Assembly (NCBI RefSeq): GCF_023205015.1
Contig: NZ_CP096258.1
Span: 186,001-250,000, forward strand
Direction of reading: 5' to 3'
From: Providencia rettgeri
GTDB lineage: Bacteria; Pseudomonadota; Gammaproteobacteria; Enterobacterales; Enterobacteriaceae
Length of the DNA: 64,000 bases
Part shown: positions 44,061-52,762 of the stretch, piece after piece
How the letters are laid out: each line of letters opens with the position of its first letter
How positions within the stretch are numbered: the first letter of the stretch is position 1
Made by a program: the position numbers and the translations under genes
Notes under the pieces: model-generated
The model's database searches: none
What the model was told of the DNA's origin: nothing
Seen by the model: only the letters and a program-made list of their open reading frames with translations

Positions 44061-45263
44061 TCAGACTCGTTCAATAATCATTGCTATGCCTTGGCCAACA
44101 CCGATACACATGGTGCATAATGCATAACGACCTTGTTTGCGGTGCAGCTCATTGATAGCAGCAATAACAAGCCTTGCTCCACTCATTCCAAGTGGATGGC
44201 CTAGCGAAATTGCCCCCCCGTTAGGGTTAACGTGTGAGGCGTCATCAGGTAAACCAAGCCCTCGTAAAACGGCAAGTGCTTGTGCGGCAAAGGCTTCGTT
44301 TAATTCAATCACATCCATTTGTTCGATGGTGAGTCCTGCCATTTTTAATACTTTTTGCGAGGCTGGCAGTGGGCCGATGCCCATCAACCTTGGTTCGACT
44401 CCACAAGTGGCTGTCGCGATGATACGAGCCCGTGGTGTTAACCCTTGCTGCTTGGCAATAGTGTCGGATGCGATAATCAGTGCGGCAGCCCCGTCATTAA
44501 CACCGGAGGCATTACCCGCTGTTACCGTTCCGTTATCGCGAAATGGGGTTTTTAGTTTCTGTAGTTGTTCAAACGTCGTTTCTGCTCTTGGGTGTTCGTC
44601 TTCGCTGACGACGTATTCATTTTTACGTTGTTTGACCGTAACGGGGATGATTTCTTGCGCAAAAATGCCGTTAACTTTGGCAGTTTCGGTGCGTTGTTGG
44701 CTGCGTAATGCAAAAGCATCTTGGTCTTCACGGCTAATGTTGTAGGTTTCAGCCACATTTTCCGCAGTTTCTGGCATTGAATCTGTGGAAAACTGTTGTT
44801 CCATTAGTGGGTTGATAAACCGCCAGCCAATAGTGGTATCAAACACTTGTGCTTGGCGTGAGAATGCGGACTCTTGTTTGCCCATGACAAACGGTGCGCG
44901 GCTCATGGACTCGACGCCTCCGGCAATCATCAGCCCAGATTCCCCCGCTTTGATACTTCTTGCCGCTAACGCAATGGCATCAAGCCCAGAGCCGCATAGG
45001 CGGTTAATGGTGGTTCCAGAAACGGAAACAGGGAGCCCGGATAACAGCCCAGCCATACGTGCCACATTACGGTTGTCTTCCCCTGCTTGGTTTGCGCAAC
45101 CAAAAATAATGTCGTCAGTTAATGACCAATCAAGTTGCGGGTGTCTTTCCATTAATGCTTTTAATGGGATAGTGGCAAGGTCGTCAGGACGTAATGACGA
45201 TAAAGCGCCCCCATAGCGGCCAATTGGAGTGCGAACGCCATCGCAAATAAACGCATCAATCAT
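44061..45263 (-). CDS. paaJ: PaaJ, 3-oxoadipyl-CoA/3-oxo-dehydrosuberyl-CoA thiolase
   Basis: Thiolase used twice in the pathway, giving acetyl-CoA and succinyl-CoA at the end. It has 400 residues (E. coli 401), with the acylated Cys in NRLCGSGLDAIALAAR, GHPLGMSGARL with the His, and the second Cys in CTMCIGVGQGIAM. It overlaps paaI by four bases. Confidence 0.96.
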   Translation of the reverse strand: MIDAFICDGVRTPIGRYGGALSSLRPDDLATIPLKALMERHPQLDWSLTDDIIFGCANQAGEDNRNVARMAGLLSGLPVSVSGTTINRLCGSGLDAIALAARSIKAGESGLMIAGGVESMSRAPFVMGKQESAFSRQAQVFDTTIGWRFINPLMEQQFSTDSMPETAENVAETYNISREDQDAFALRSQQRTETAKVNGIFAQEIIPVTVKQRKNEYVVSEDEHPRAETTFEQLQKLKTPFRDNGTVTAGNASGVNDGAAALIIASDTIAKQQGLTPRARIIATATCGVEPRLMGIGPLPASQKVLKMAGLTIEQMDVIELNEAFAAQALAVLRGLGLPDDASHVNPNGGAISLGHPLGMSGARLVIAAINELHRKQGRYALCTMCIGVGQGIAMIIERV

Positions 45264-45700
45264 GATTGTTCTCCTGTTAAACGATGACCTAACCGATGAG
45301 AACGACCGTGGAACAGCGCGAGTGTTTTGCCATCTTGGTTAGTTATCTCGACTTCATATAAGCCGCTACGTTTACCTTGGTGTTTCATCGTGGCAGTGGC
45401 AGTGAGTAAGTCACCTTCAAAACCGGGACGGATAAAATCAATGGAACACATAGAGGCAACAGCGGCATGCCCTTGGCTATTACAGGCGTAGGCAAACGCA
45501 GTGTCGGCGAGGCTAAATAATTGCCCGCCGTGGCAGGTTTTATGGCCGTTAAGCATTTGTGCTGTGATAGGCATTTTTAATTGCGCAAAGCCTTCTTCGA
45601 CTTTTTCAATGGACATACCCATAGCTTTTGCACATGCATCATCACGGTACATAATGTGAGCTGATTGCTGGGCCAGCGTGTCGTTTGGCAGTGAAATCAT
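45260..45700 (-). CDS. paaI: PaaI, hotdog-fold acyl-CoA thioesterase
   Basis: A 146-residue thioesterase (E. coli 140) that clears stalled phenylacetyl-CoA ring-hydroxylated intermediates. The signature NGHKTCHGGQLFSLADTAFA holds the active-site Asp. It overlaps both neighbours by four bases, so translation runs through paaH-I-J. Confidence 0.95.
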   Translation of the reverse strand: MISLPNDTLAQQSAHIMYRDDACAKAMGMSIEKVEEGFAQLKMPITAQMLNGHKTCHGGQLFSLADTAFAYACNSQGHAAVASMCSIDFIRPGFEGDLLTATATMKHQGKRSGLYEVEITNQDGKTLALFHGRSHRLGHRLTGEQS

Positions 45701-47247
45701 GATATCTCCTTGAAAGTTAAAGATTGATAACCTGCGGCTAATTGCCTTAACAGCGGATTTGGCCGATAACGGTTGTCCCCATAAAACTGAGCCAAATTTT
45801 CAAGTACTGACAGCACGCGTTGCCAGCCTAGCTGCATACCCCAAGCGAGGGGGCCTTTGGGATAATTCACCCCAAAACACATGGCATTATCGGTATCTAA
45901 GGCTGTTGCTATCCCCTTATTGACGATATCTAACGCTTCATTGCATAACATCGCGACCGTTCTCATGGTTAACAGCGCTGGGTAGTCTGGCAATACAATC
46001 ACGTGTTTACCTAACGATTGAAAAAACGCGATAGCTTGCTGGTTTTGTTGCGCACTATTTTGTGCTGCACAGCTTAACGTGATGGTTGTTGCGGCAAGGT
46101 AATTTGCCGATAAGTCAAAATGCACGACGGCTTGTTTCTGCATTTGCGCATGTGATGATGCCAATTTACCATTTGTTAACATAATAATAACGCCATTAAC
46201 AATAAGTGTCGGGGATTGTTCGGAATGTTGTGTTAATCCTTCGAGAGAGATCCCATTTTCAGTTAAAAGCTGCGCAAACTCAGGAAACATCTGCCAATCG
46301 CCACAAGCTGTTATATTTTGAGGTTGGTCAAGGTGGACTTTTTCTGCAACGGAGGGCAAAGGTTGAGGTTTATTATCATCATAATGATAAAACCCTTGCT
46401 TCGATTTACGGCCTAAATGACCTGCTTGGACTAATTCCAATTGCATTAATGAGGTTTGAAAGCGTGGGTCATAGCCGAAGGCCTGAAATACGGATTCGGT
46501 GACAGCATAGTTCACATCATGGCCAATTAAATCTGTCAGTTGTAATGGTCCCATGGCGAACCCCCCAGCGTCACGTATGGCGCTGTCTAATGTGGCAGGT
46601 GTGCCAACTTGTTCTTCAAGTGCGCGTAATGTTTCAGCGTAGAATGGCCTGGCGACACGGTTGACAATAAAACCAGGGGTGGAACGGCAAATCACTGGCA
46701 CTTTTCCAAATGATAGCGTCAATTCTTTTAGCTGTTTTATCACCGTATCTGATGTTTCTAGCCCGCGGATCACTTCAACCAATTTCATCACGGGCGCTGG
46801 GTTAAAAAAGTGTAATCCGGCAAGACGCTCTGGATGTGTGAGTTGTCTACCGATTGCGGTAATTGATAAAGACGAAGTGTTACTAGCAAAAATAGTTTTT
46901 TCACTACAAATACCTTCAAGTTCGCTGAAGATAGCTTGTTTTATTTCAAGTTTTTCAGCAACAGCTTCTATTACCAATTGTGCGTCCGACAGTGCCGAGA
47001 GACTTTTTGCCACCGCAATGTTTGCGATAATCGCCTCTGTGGCCTCGGGTTTGGCTTTCCCTTGCGCAACACGTTTGCGTAAACGTTGGGTCATCGTTGA
47101 TAAACTACGGCTTAAGACGTCTTGGTTCACATCAAACAGCAAGACGGATAAACCCGCCGTTGCTGCCACTTGCGCTATACCAATCCCCATGGTTCCAGCG
47201 CCAATTACCGCGACGGTGTTGATGGTTGAATTCAAAGGTAAGGTCAT
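45697..47247 (-). CDS. paaH: PaaH, 3-hydroxyadipyl-CoA dehydrogenase
   Basis: NAD-dependent 3-hydroxyacyl-CoA dehydrogenase. The Rossmann motif VAVIGAGTMGIGIAQVAA opens the protein; the catalytic region GLHFFNPAPVMKLVEVI and TPGFIVNRVARPFYAE follow. A second C-terminal helical domain (GVNYPKGPLAWGMQLG) is present. At 516 residues it is about 40 longer than E. coli PaaH, the extra lying in the linker and C-terminal part. Confidence 0.94.
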   Translation of the reverse strand: MTLPLNSTINTVAVIGAGTMGIGIAQVAATAGLSVLLFDVNQDVLSRSLSTMTQRLRKRVAQGKAKPEATEAIIANIAVAKSLSALSDAQLVIEAVAEKLEIKQAIFSELEGICSEKTIFASNTSSLSITAIGRQLTHPERLAGLHFFNPAPVMKLVEVIRGLETSDTVIKQLKELTLSFGKVPVICRSTPGFIVNRVARPFYAETLRALEEQVGTPATLDSAIRDAGGFAMGPLQLTDLIGHDVNYAVTESVFQAFGYDPRFQTSLMQLELVQAGHLGRKSKQGFYHYDDNKPQPLPSVAEKVHLDQPQNITACGDWQMFPEFAQLLTENGISLEGLTQHSEQSPTLIVNGVIIMLTNGKLASSHAQMQKQAVVHFDLSANYLAATTITLSCAAQNSAQQNQQAIAFFQSLGKHVIVLPDYPALLTMRTVAMLCNEALDIVNKGIATALDTDNAMCFGVNYPKGPLAWGMQLGWQRVLSVLENLAQFYGDNRYRPNPLLRQLAAGYQSLTFKEIS

Positions 47248-47249
47248 GA

Positions 47250-48044
47250 TTATCTTCCTTTAAACTGTGGTTCACGTTTATTTAAAAAAGCATTGACCCC
47301 TTCGCGATAATCTTCACTTCGTCCGCCAAGGCGCTGTAAATCGCGCTCAAGGTTGAGTTGCTCATCGAGAGTATTGGTTGCCGCGGCATAAATGGCCTTT
47401 TTGATAAGTCCTAAACCATAAGTGGGCTGGGTTGCAAGGTGTTGTGCGAGCTGTTGAGTAGTATTGATGAGCTCTTCATTTTCAGTCACTTGCCAAATCA
47501 TTCCCCACTGTAATGCTTGCTCAGCACTTATTTTATCGCCTAATAATGCCATCCCCATTGCCCGCGCATGGCCCGCTAATTGAGGTAAAAACCAGCTTCC
47601 CCCTGAGTCAGGAACCAAGCCAAGGCGGCAAAAAGATTGAATAAAACTGGCACTTTTTGCTGCGATAACAATATCGCCAGCGAGTGCAATGGCGGCGCCT
47701 GCACCTGCGGCAACACCATTAACTGCGCAAATAATCGGTTTCGGTAATGTAGTTAGACGACGGATCAAGGGGTTATAGTAAGTTTCAACGGAAAACCCAA
47801 GATCGGGTGCTTCACTGCCTACGCTCACATTGCGATCATTCAGATCTTGCCCCGCACAAAATCCACGGCCTGCGCCAGTGATCACTAAACAGCGTACAGT
47901 TTCATCGCGTTCTGCTATTTTGAACGCTACACTGAGCTGGCGATGCATTTCGTCATTAAAGCTATTCAGCCTATCAGGGCGGTTAAGAGTGACGGTGAGA
48001 ACCCCATTTTCTAACGTAGTGAGGATCATTGCTTCATTGGTCAT
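47250..48044 (-). CDS. paaG: PaaG, ring-1,2-epoxyphenylacetyl-CoA isomerase
   Basis: A 264-residue crotonase-fold isomerase that converts the epoxide to the seven-membered oxepin-CoA. Oxyanion-hole stretches are TGAGRGFCAGQDLNDRNV and NGVAAGAGAAIALAGD. The catalytic Asp lies in LGLVPDSGGSWFLPQL. It is two bases from paaF and paaH. Confidence 0.95.
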   Translation of the reverse strand: MTNEAMILTTLENGVLTVTLNRPDRLNSFNDEMHRQLSVAFKIAERDETVRCLVITGAGRGFCAGQDLNDRNVSVGSEAPDLGFSVETYYNPLIRRLTTLPKPIICAVNGVAAGAGAAIALAGDIVIAAKSASFIQSFCRLGLVPDSGGSWFLPQLAGHARAMGMALLGDKISAEQALQWGMIWQVTENEELINTTQQLAQHLATQPTYGLGLIKKAIYAAATNTLDEQLNLERDLQRLGGRSEDYREGVNAFLNKREPQFKGR

Positions 48045-48046
48045 GA

Positions 48047-48820
48047 TTATTGTCCTGTAAACTGGGGTTTTCGTTTTTCGAAGAATGCCTCGATCCCTTC
48101 ACGTCGATCGTTCGTCCCCGCTAAAGTCACAAAATATTGGCGCTCAAGCTGTAACCCTTCGGCAAGGTGGTTTTCTTGAGAATGTACCAGTGAGGCTTTT
48201 GCCGCTTGTACCGCTAAAGGGGCATGCATCGCGATACGCTCTGCCAGCTTTTGGGCGCGTTCTAGCACTAACTTATCCACACAAATTTCACTGATTAGCC
48301 CTGCTTGTAGCGCATGTTTTGCTGTGATCGGTTCACCTGTTAGTACCATTTGCATGGCGAGAGATTTACCGACTGTGCGGATTAAACGCTGTGTTCCTCC
48401 CGCGCCTGGCATTAAACCCAGAGTAATTTCGGGTAATCCGAAGCGAGCAGACTCACCGGCAATAATGATGTCGCTGGCGAGTAATAATTCAAAACCTGCA
48501 CCCAGTGCATAACCATTTGCAGCACTAATGATGGGCTTTGATATCATCGATAACCTGCGCCAAACTTGGGGGCGTTTGTCGGTGATCGCACTAGCAACGG
48601 TTTGCTGCTGTAGTTCTTTAAGGTCGGCGCCAGCCGCGAAAAAACGCGGATTTCCGGTGATCACGATCGCACCGATCTCATCATTTATTTGTGCTTGTTC
48701 GAGGTGCTGAACCAGCAACTCTAAGCAGGCGGTGCTCAGCGCGTTGCGCACTTCAGGGCGGTTCAACGTGAGTGTGAGAACGCGGTTATGTTGTTGTGAC
48801 AAAATCCAGTGGTTTTCCAT
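48047..48820 (-). CDS. paaF: PaaF, 2,3-dehydroadipyl-CoA hydratase
   Basis: A 257-residue crotonase-fold enoyl-CoA hydratase (E. coli 255). Seen are ITGNPRFFAAGADLKELQ, NGYALGAGFELLLASD and PEITLGLMPGAGGTQRLIR, the last two carrying the catalytic glutamates. It is a paralogue of the adjacent paaG. Confidence 0.95.
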   Translation of the reverse strand: MENHWILSQQHNRVLTLTLNRPEVRNALSTACLELLVQHLEQAQINDEIGAIVITGNPRFFAAGADLKELQQQTVASAITDKRPQVWRRLSMISKPIISAANGYALGAGFELLLASDIIIAGESARFGLPEITLGLMPGAGGTQRLIRTVGKSLAMQMVLTGEPITAKHALQAGLISEICVDKLVLERAQKLAERIAMHAPLAVQAAKASLVHSQENHLAEGLQLERQYFVTLAGTNDRREGIEAFFEKRKPQFTGQ

Positions 48821-48828
48821 TGCAGCTC

Positions 48829-49887
48829 CTACACATCAAAGTCTAGAACAACACCATCGCCTTTTGGCCACGCTTGGCAGCTAAGGATGTACCCCGCAGC
48901 GATTTGGTCGGGCTCAAGACTGTAATTGACCCCCATTTCCACTTCACCAGAGCGCAATTTACATTTGCAGGTTGCGCAAACGCCCCCTTTACAGGCGTAG
49001 GGTAAATCTGCGCCTTGACGTAATGCGGCATCCAAAATGCTGTCGTCTTGGCTATCCATGGCGATGTCCATGGTTCTGCCGTCTAGGTGAATACTGACTT
49101 GGCGTGTTTCGCTAGTTATGGCGGTTGCGGGTTTAAATTTGGCGCCTGAAGTGTTGAAACGCTCGGTGTGAATATATTCTTTTGGCATGCCATAACCGAC
49201 TAAAGTGTCATGCACTTCATCCATCATGCTGTCGGGCCCACAAATAAACGCTCGGTCAAATTGTTTAAAATTCAATAAGGTTTTGCCTAACGCATTGAGC
49301 TGCTGTTGGCTGATTCTGCCGCTGAGTAGTTCGCTATCTTGTTGTTCTCGGCTAAATAAATAGAGAATTTGAAAGCGTGTAGAAAAACGGTTTTTCAGAT
49401 CAGCAATGCTCTCTTTAAACATCACGGAGCGGCTATTGCGGTTACCATAAATCAACACAAAACTGCTTTTAGGTTCAGTTTGTAATGTGGCCTTAATGAT
49501 GGAGAGCAATGGGGTGATCCCAGAACCAGCTGCGACGGCAAGGTAGTGTGCGTGGGTATTTGCCTCTGGTTGGTAGCCAAATTGCCCTTGCGGAACCATC
49601 ACATCAAGGCTATCGCCAACTTGTAGTTCTTGGTTAACGAAATTAGAAAAACGTCCCTCGTAAATGGCTTTTACTCCAATTTTTAGCGTGTTTTCATCCG
49701 GTGAACTGCAAATGGAATAACAGCGACGCAGGTTTTCGCCATTAATAGAGGCCTTTAATGTGAGATGTTGCCCTGGGCGGTAATGGTATTGCTCTCGTAA
49801 TGCATCTGGTACGTTAAAAGTAATGGCGACAGCTTCAGGGGTGTCACGCTCAATGGCAGCAATACTTAAACGATGAAATACAGTCAT
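48829..49887 (-). CDS. paaE: PaaE, reductase of the phenylacetyl-CoA epoxidase
   Basis: Electron donor to the PaaABC complex. The 352 residues have an FAD domain with RRCYSICSSPDE, an NAD(P) domain (AAGSGITPLLSIIKA), and a C-terminal 2Fe-2S domain with CKGGVCATCKCKLRSGEV and LSCQAWP. I start it at ATG 49887 (MTVFHRLSIAAIE), close to the E. coli length of 356, rather than at the longer frame overlapping paaD. Confidence 0.95.
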   Translation of the reverse strand: MTVFHRLSIAAIERDTPEAVAITFNVPDALREQYHYRPGQHLTLKASINGENLRRCYSICSSPDENTLKIGVKAIYEGRFSNFVNQELQVGDSLDVMVPQGQFGYQPEANTHAHYLAVAAGSGITPLLSIIKATLQTEPKSSFVLIYGNRNSRSVMFKESIADLKNRFSTRFQILYLFSREQQDSELLSGRISQQQLNALGKTLLNFKQFDRAFICGPDSMMDEVHDTLVGYGMPKEYIHTERFNTSGAKFKPATAITSETRQVSIHLDGRTMDIAMDSQDDSILDAALRQGADLPYACKGGVCATCKCKLRSGEVEMGVNYSLEPDQIAAGYILSCQAWPKGDGVVLDFDV

Positions 49888-49897
49888 ATGGGTGCCC

Positions 49898-50407
49898 CTA
49901 AATACATTTAAAGTAATCAAACGGTTCTAAGCATTCAGTGCATCGATACAATGCCTTACATGCAGTGGAACCAAATTCACTAATTTTTTCGGTCTGCTCG
50001 CTGTCACAACGTGGGCAACGAACCGCACCTTTGTGTTCTGGGTGTTCGCAGGACGTACCTTGTGGTGGTGCGATACCGAATTCACGCAAGCGCCTTTTCG
50101 CATCCTGATTCATCCAATCTGTTGTCCAAGCTGGGGTTAACAGAATTTCGATGTCGATGTTTGGAAAACCGGCATTACCTAGAACAGTTTTGATTTCATT
50201 GATTAAAAATTCAGTTGCTGGGCAACCTGAGTAGGTAGGTGTAAAAATAACTTTCCAACCCTGAGCCGCAGGTAGCACATTGCGGATCATGCCGAGATCA
50301 GTAATAGAGAGTGCGGGTAGCTCAGGATCGGGTATTTGGTGAAGCTGTTGCCAGATCTGGTGAACCTGGGGCGATTGAAGCTCACGATATTGCAGTCTCT
50401 GTTCCAT
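49898..50407 (-). CDS. paaD: PaaD, iron-sulfur assembly-type maturation factor
   Basis: A 169-residue protein with an N-terminal MIP18/DUF59 domain (PDPELPALSITDLGMIRNV, then TPTYSGCPATEFLI) and a C-terminal four-cysteine ribbon (VRCPRCDSEQT and YRCTECLEPFDYFKC). It is needed for a functional epoxidase in this pathway, probably in cluster assembly. ATG 50407 was chosen over an upstream start inside paaC. Confidence 0.93.
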   Translation of the reverse strand: MEQRLQYRELQSPQVHQIWQQLHQIPDPELPALSITDLGMIRNVLPAAQGWKVIFTPTYSGCPATEFLINEIKTVLGNAGFPNIDIEILLTPAWTTDWMNQDAKRRLREFGIAPPQGTSCEHPEHKGAVRCPRCDSEQTEKISEFGSTACKALYRCTECLEPFDYFKCI

Positions 50408-50411
50408 AACA

Positions 50412-51170
50412 TCACCACTGGCTGTTCGGGTAAGCGCGTTGCACAAACTGCAATTGCGTTAATAACAAGCCCAAGTGCTCAGTGTGGCTGCCTTGCTTGC
50501 CGCCTAAGCGATACGCTTTTTTCTCTGGCACAGTGAGGGTCGCTTCCGTGAATGTTTCGTTAATGGTGTTTAACCATGCGGCTTGTAAAGAACGTGGGTC
50601 AACAGCGATACCTGCTTCGCTGAGTGCAATTTCAATTTCATCAGCATGGAAAAGCTCACCGGTAAAGCGCCATAGCGCATTCACTGAACGTTGGATCCGT
50701 TGATGGCTTTCTTCACTGCCATCCCCTAAGCGGATCATCCACCCACGGCTAAAGCGCAAGTGATAAACGGCTTCTTTGAGGGATTTTTCCGCAATTGCTG
50801 ACAATTGTTCATCACTGCTATGAATTAAGGCTTCATATAATGGAACATGATAAGCATCCATAAAGAATTGGCGCACTAGAGTGTCATCAAAGCCATTGTT
50901 GGGTTGTTCAACCAGTAATAAATTGCTGAACTCCCGTTCATCACGCAAAAAAGCAAGGGTATCTTCATCACATTCAGCCCCTTTTAGTTGCGCGGCATAG
51001 CTTAAAAAGTGACGCGACTGCCCTAGCAAATCTAAGCCGATATTCGATAGCGCAAGGTCAATTTCGAGCTCAGGGGCGTGGCCGCACCATTCGCACAGAC
51101 GCTGCGCTAAAATTAAGGGGCTATCGCCAAGGCGCAATGTGTAATGGTGGAGCCGTTCTTGTTGGTTCAT
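50412..51170 (-). CDS. paaC: PaaC, structural subunit of the phenylacetyl-CoA epoxidase
   Basis: A 252-residue ferritin-like helical protein (E. coli 248) that pairs with PaaA in the epoxidase. Stretches such as RLGDSPLILAQRLCEWCGHA and VYHLRFSRGWMIRLGDGSEE are typical. It lacks a full set of iron ligands, as known for PaaC. I start it at ATG 51170 (MNQQERLHHY), 10 bases after the paaB stop. Confidence 0.95.
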   Translation of the reverse strand: MNQQERLHHYTLRLGDSPLILAQRLCEWCGHAPELEIDLALSNIGLDLLGQSRHFLSYAAQLKGAECDEDTLAFLRDEREFSNLLLVEQPNNGFDDTLVRQFFMDAYHVPLYEALIHSSDEQLSAIAEKSLKEAVYHLRFSRGWMIRLGDGSEESHQRIQRSVNALWRFTGELFHADEIEIALSEAGIAVDPRSLQAAWLNTINETFTEATLTVPEKKAYRLGGKQGSHTEHLGLLLTQLQFVQRAYPNSQW

Positions 51171-51180
51171 GGCAAGCTCC

Positions 51181-51468
51181 TTACATGTTTTTGATGCCAT
51201 CAGGGATGGTATAGAAGGTTGGATGACGATAGACCTTGGTGTCCGCTGGGTCGAAGAACGTACTTTTATCTTCGGGCTGTGAGGCGATTAAATGCGTGGC
51301 CTTTACCACCCAAATTGAGCAGCCTTCACTACGCCTTGTATATACATCGCGGGCATTTTCTAGCGCCATTTGGTCATCAGCAGCATGTAAACTGCCGACA
51401 TGACGATGGGCAAGCCCTTGCTTACTCCGAACAAAAACTTCATATAAAGGCCAATCTTGATTGCTCAT
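51181..51468 (-). CDS. paaB: PaaB, small subunit of the phenylacetyl-CoA epoxidase
   Basis: A 95-residue protein, exactly the E. coli length. It opens with WPLYEVFVRSKQGLAHRHVG and contains ALENARDVYTRRSEGCSIWV. It bridges PaaAC units in the complex. Confidence 0.96.
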   Translation of the reverse strand: MSNQDWPLYEVFVRSKQGLAHRHVGSLHAADDQMALENARDVYTRRSEGCSIWVVKATHLIASQPEDKSTFFDPADTKVYRHPTFYTIPDGIKNM

Positions 51469-51499
51469 GGTGTTTTCCTTTTCGTAAAATGGTCAGTGA

Positions 51500-52438
51500 T
51501 TAAGCCGCAGATTTAACGGATTTCTGTTTGCGGCTATGTGCCATTGCACCTTCACGTACCCATGCGCCGTCTTCCCACCCTTTGCGCTTTGCGCTAAGGC
51601 GTTCGTGATTACAAATACCATTGCCTTTGATGACTTGGTAAAACTCTTCCCAGTCGATTTCACCGAAACGGTAATGGCCAAGTTCTTCATCCCAAACCAG
51701 CTCAGGATCAGGGATCGTCATACCTAACGCTTCCACTTGCGGAACGGTGTTATCAACAAACTTTTGCCGTAACTCGTCATTACTGAAGCGTTTGATTTTC
51801 CAAGCCATGCTTTGAGCACTGTGTGGGGAGTCCGAATCATTCGGACCGAACATCGTGAGAACGGGCCACCAAAAGCGGTTTATCGCATCTTGCAGCATCG
51901 CTTTTTGTTCATCGGTGCCTTCTGCGAGCGCCATCACTGCTTCATAGCCCTGACGTTGGTGGAAACTTTCTTCTTTACAGATTTTCACCATCGCTCTGGC
52001 GTAGGGGCCATATGAGGCGCGACATAGCGCGACTTGGTTCACAATGGCGGCACCATCGACTAGCCAGCCAATAACGCCAATATCAGCCCAACTTAACGTG
52101 GGGTAATTGAAAATGGAGGAGTACTTCATTTTTTCATCAAGTAACTTTTGATAGATATCTTGACGGGAGCAACCGAGGGTTTCGGCGGCGCTATATAGAT
52201 ATAAACCGTGGCCTGCTTCATCTTGAATTTTAGCCAGTAAAATCGCTTTACGGCGGAGTGTCGGGGCGCGTGTTAGCCAATTTGCTTCTGGCAGCATACC
52301 GACGACTTCTGAATGGGCATGTTGGCCTATTTGACGGATAAGGTTCTGCCGATACGCATCGGGCATCCAATCCTTGGGCTCGATGGAAATATCGGCTTCG
52401 ATTTTGGCTTCGAAGTTAGCCTGATTTTGCTCGCTCAT
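51500..52438 (-). CDS. paaA: PaaA, catalytic diiron subunit of the phenylacetyl-CoA epoxidase
   Basis: A 312-residue diiron monooxygenase subunit that makes the ring-1,2-epoxide. Ligand-bearing helices are visible in AKIQDEAGHGLYLYSAAET and CKEESFHQRQGYEAVMA. It is the first gene of the minus-strand operon that runs to paaK; a probable PaaX operator lies just upstream. Confidence 0.96.
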   Translation of the reverse strand: MSEQNQANFEAKIEADISIEPKDWMPDAYRQNLIRQIGQHAHSEVVGMLPEANWLTRAPTLRRKAILLAKIQDEAGHGLYLYSAAETLGCSRQDIYQKLLDEKMKYSSIFNYPTLSWADIGVIGWLVDGAAIVNQVALCRASYGPYARAMVKICKEESFHQRQGYEAVMALAEGTDEQKAMLQDAINRFWWPVLTMFGPNDSDSPHSAQSMAWKIKRFSNDELRQKFVDNTVPQVEALGMTIPDPELVWDEELGHYRFGEIDWEEFYQVIKGNGICNHERLSAKRKGWEDGAWVREGAMAHSRKQKSVKSAA

Positions 52439-52762
52439 TGATCTTTTCCATTAAGTGATTCGATTATTATTATCTTTTCGATAAGAGTGAATCATATTCA
52501 TTTAACATCAATGCTAGGAATTGTTAACAAAAAGATCAATGTTCATTAACCCTGTTTTGCGAGTGGCTTCACAATCAATAAATTAAATTCAAATAAAAAC
52601 AATGTGTTGGTATTGATTGTTTTTGTGTGGTTTTTATGGGAGTGGGTATTTAAGACAAAGTTGTTCTTAATTTGTTAAATTTAAATTGGCGTCTATGCTT
52701 ATTTTTATGATACATATTTGTTATCTGATTTTAATTGATGTTTTTTATTTCTGGAGAGGAAT
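52439..52762. other. Divergent paaA/paaZ promoter region
   Basis: A 324-base AT-rich region between the two divergent paa transcripts. It includes the PaaX-type inverted repeat near paaA (listed separately). GGAGAGG precedes the paaZ ATG. No gene is seen. Confidence 0.7.
52456..52494. promoter_or_regulatory. Probable PaaX operator upstream of paaA
   Basis: TGATTC (52456-52461) and GAATCA (52489-52494) are perfect inverted half-sites 27 bases apart, 18-56 bases before the paaA start. PaaX operators in E. coli contain TGATTCG-type half-sites, and here the left half is followed by G as well. It predicts repression of paaA-K until phenylacetyl-CoA forms. Confidence 0.6.

Noticed and set aside
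44137..44745. A 202-codon plus-strand ORF opposite paaJ
   Set aside because: It is antisense to a full-length thiolase with all motifs intact, and has Ser/Ala-rich shadow composition.
46661..47263. A 200-codon plus-strand ORF opposite paaH
   Set aside because: It is antisense to the Rossmann domain of paaH and encodes no known domain.
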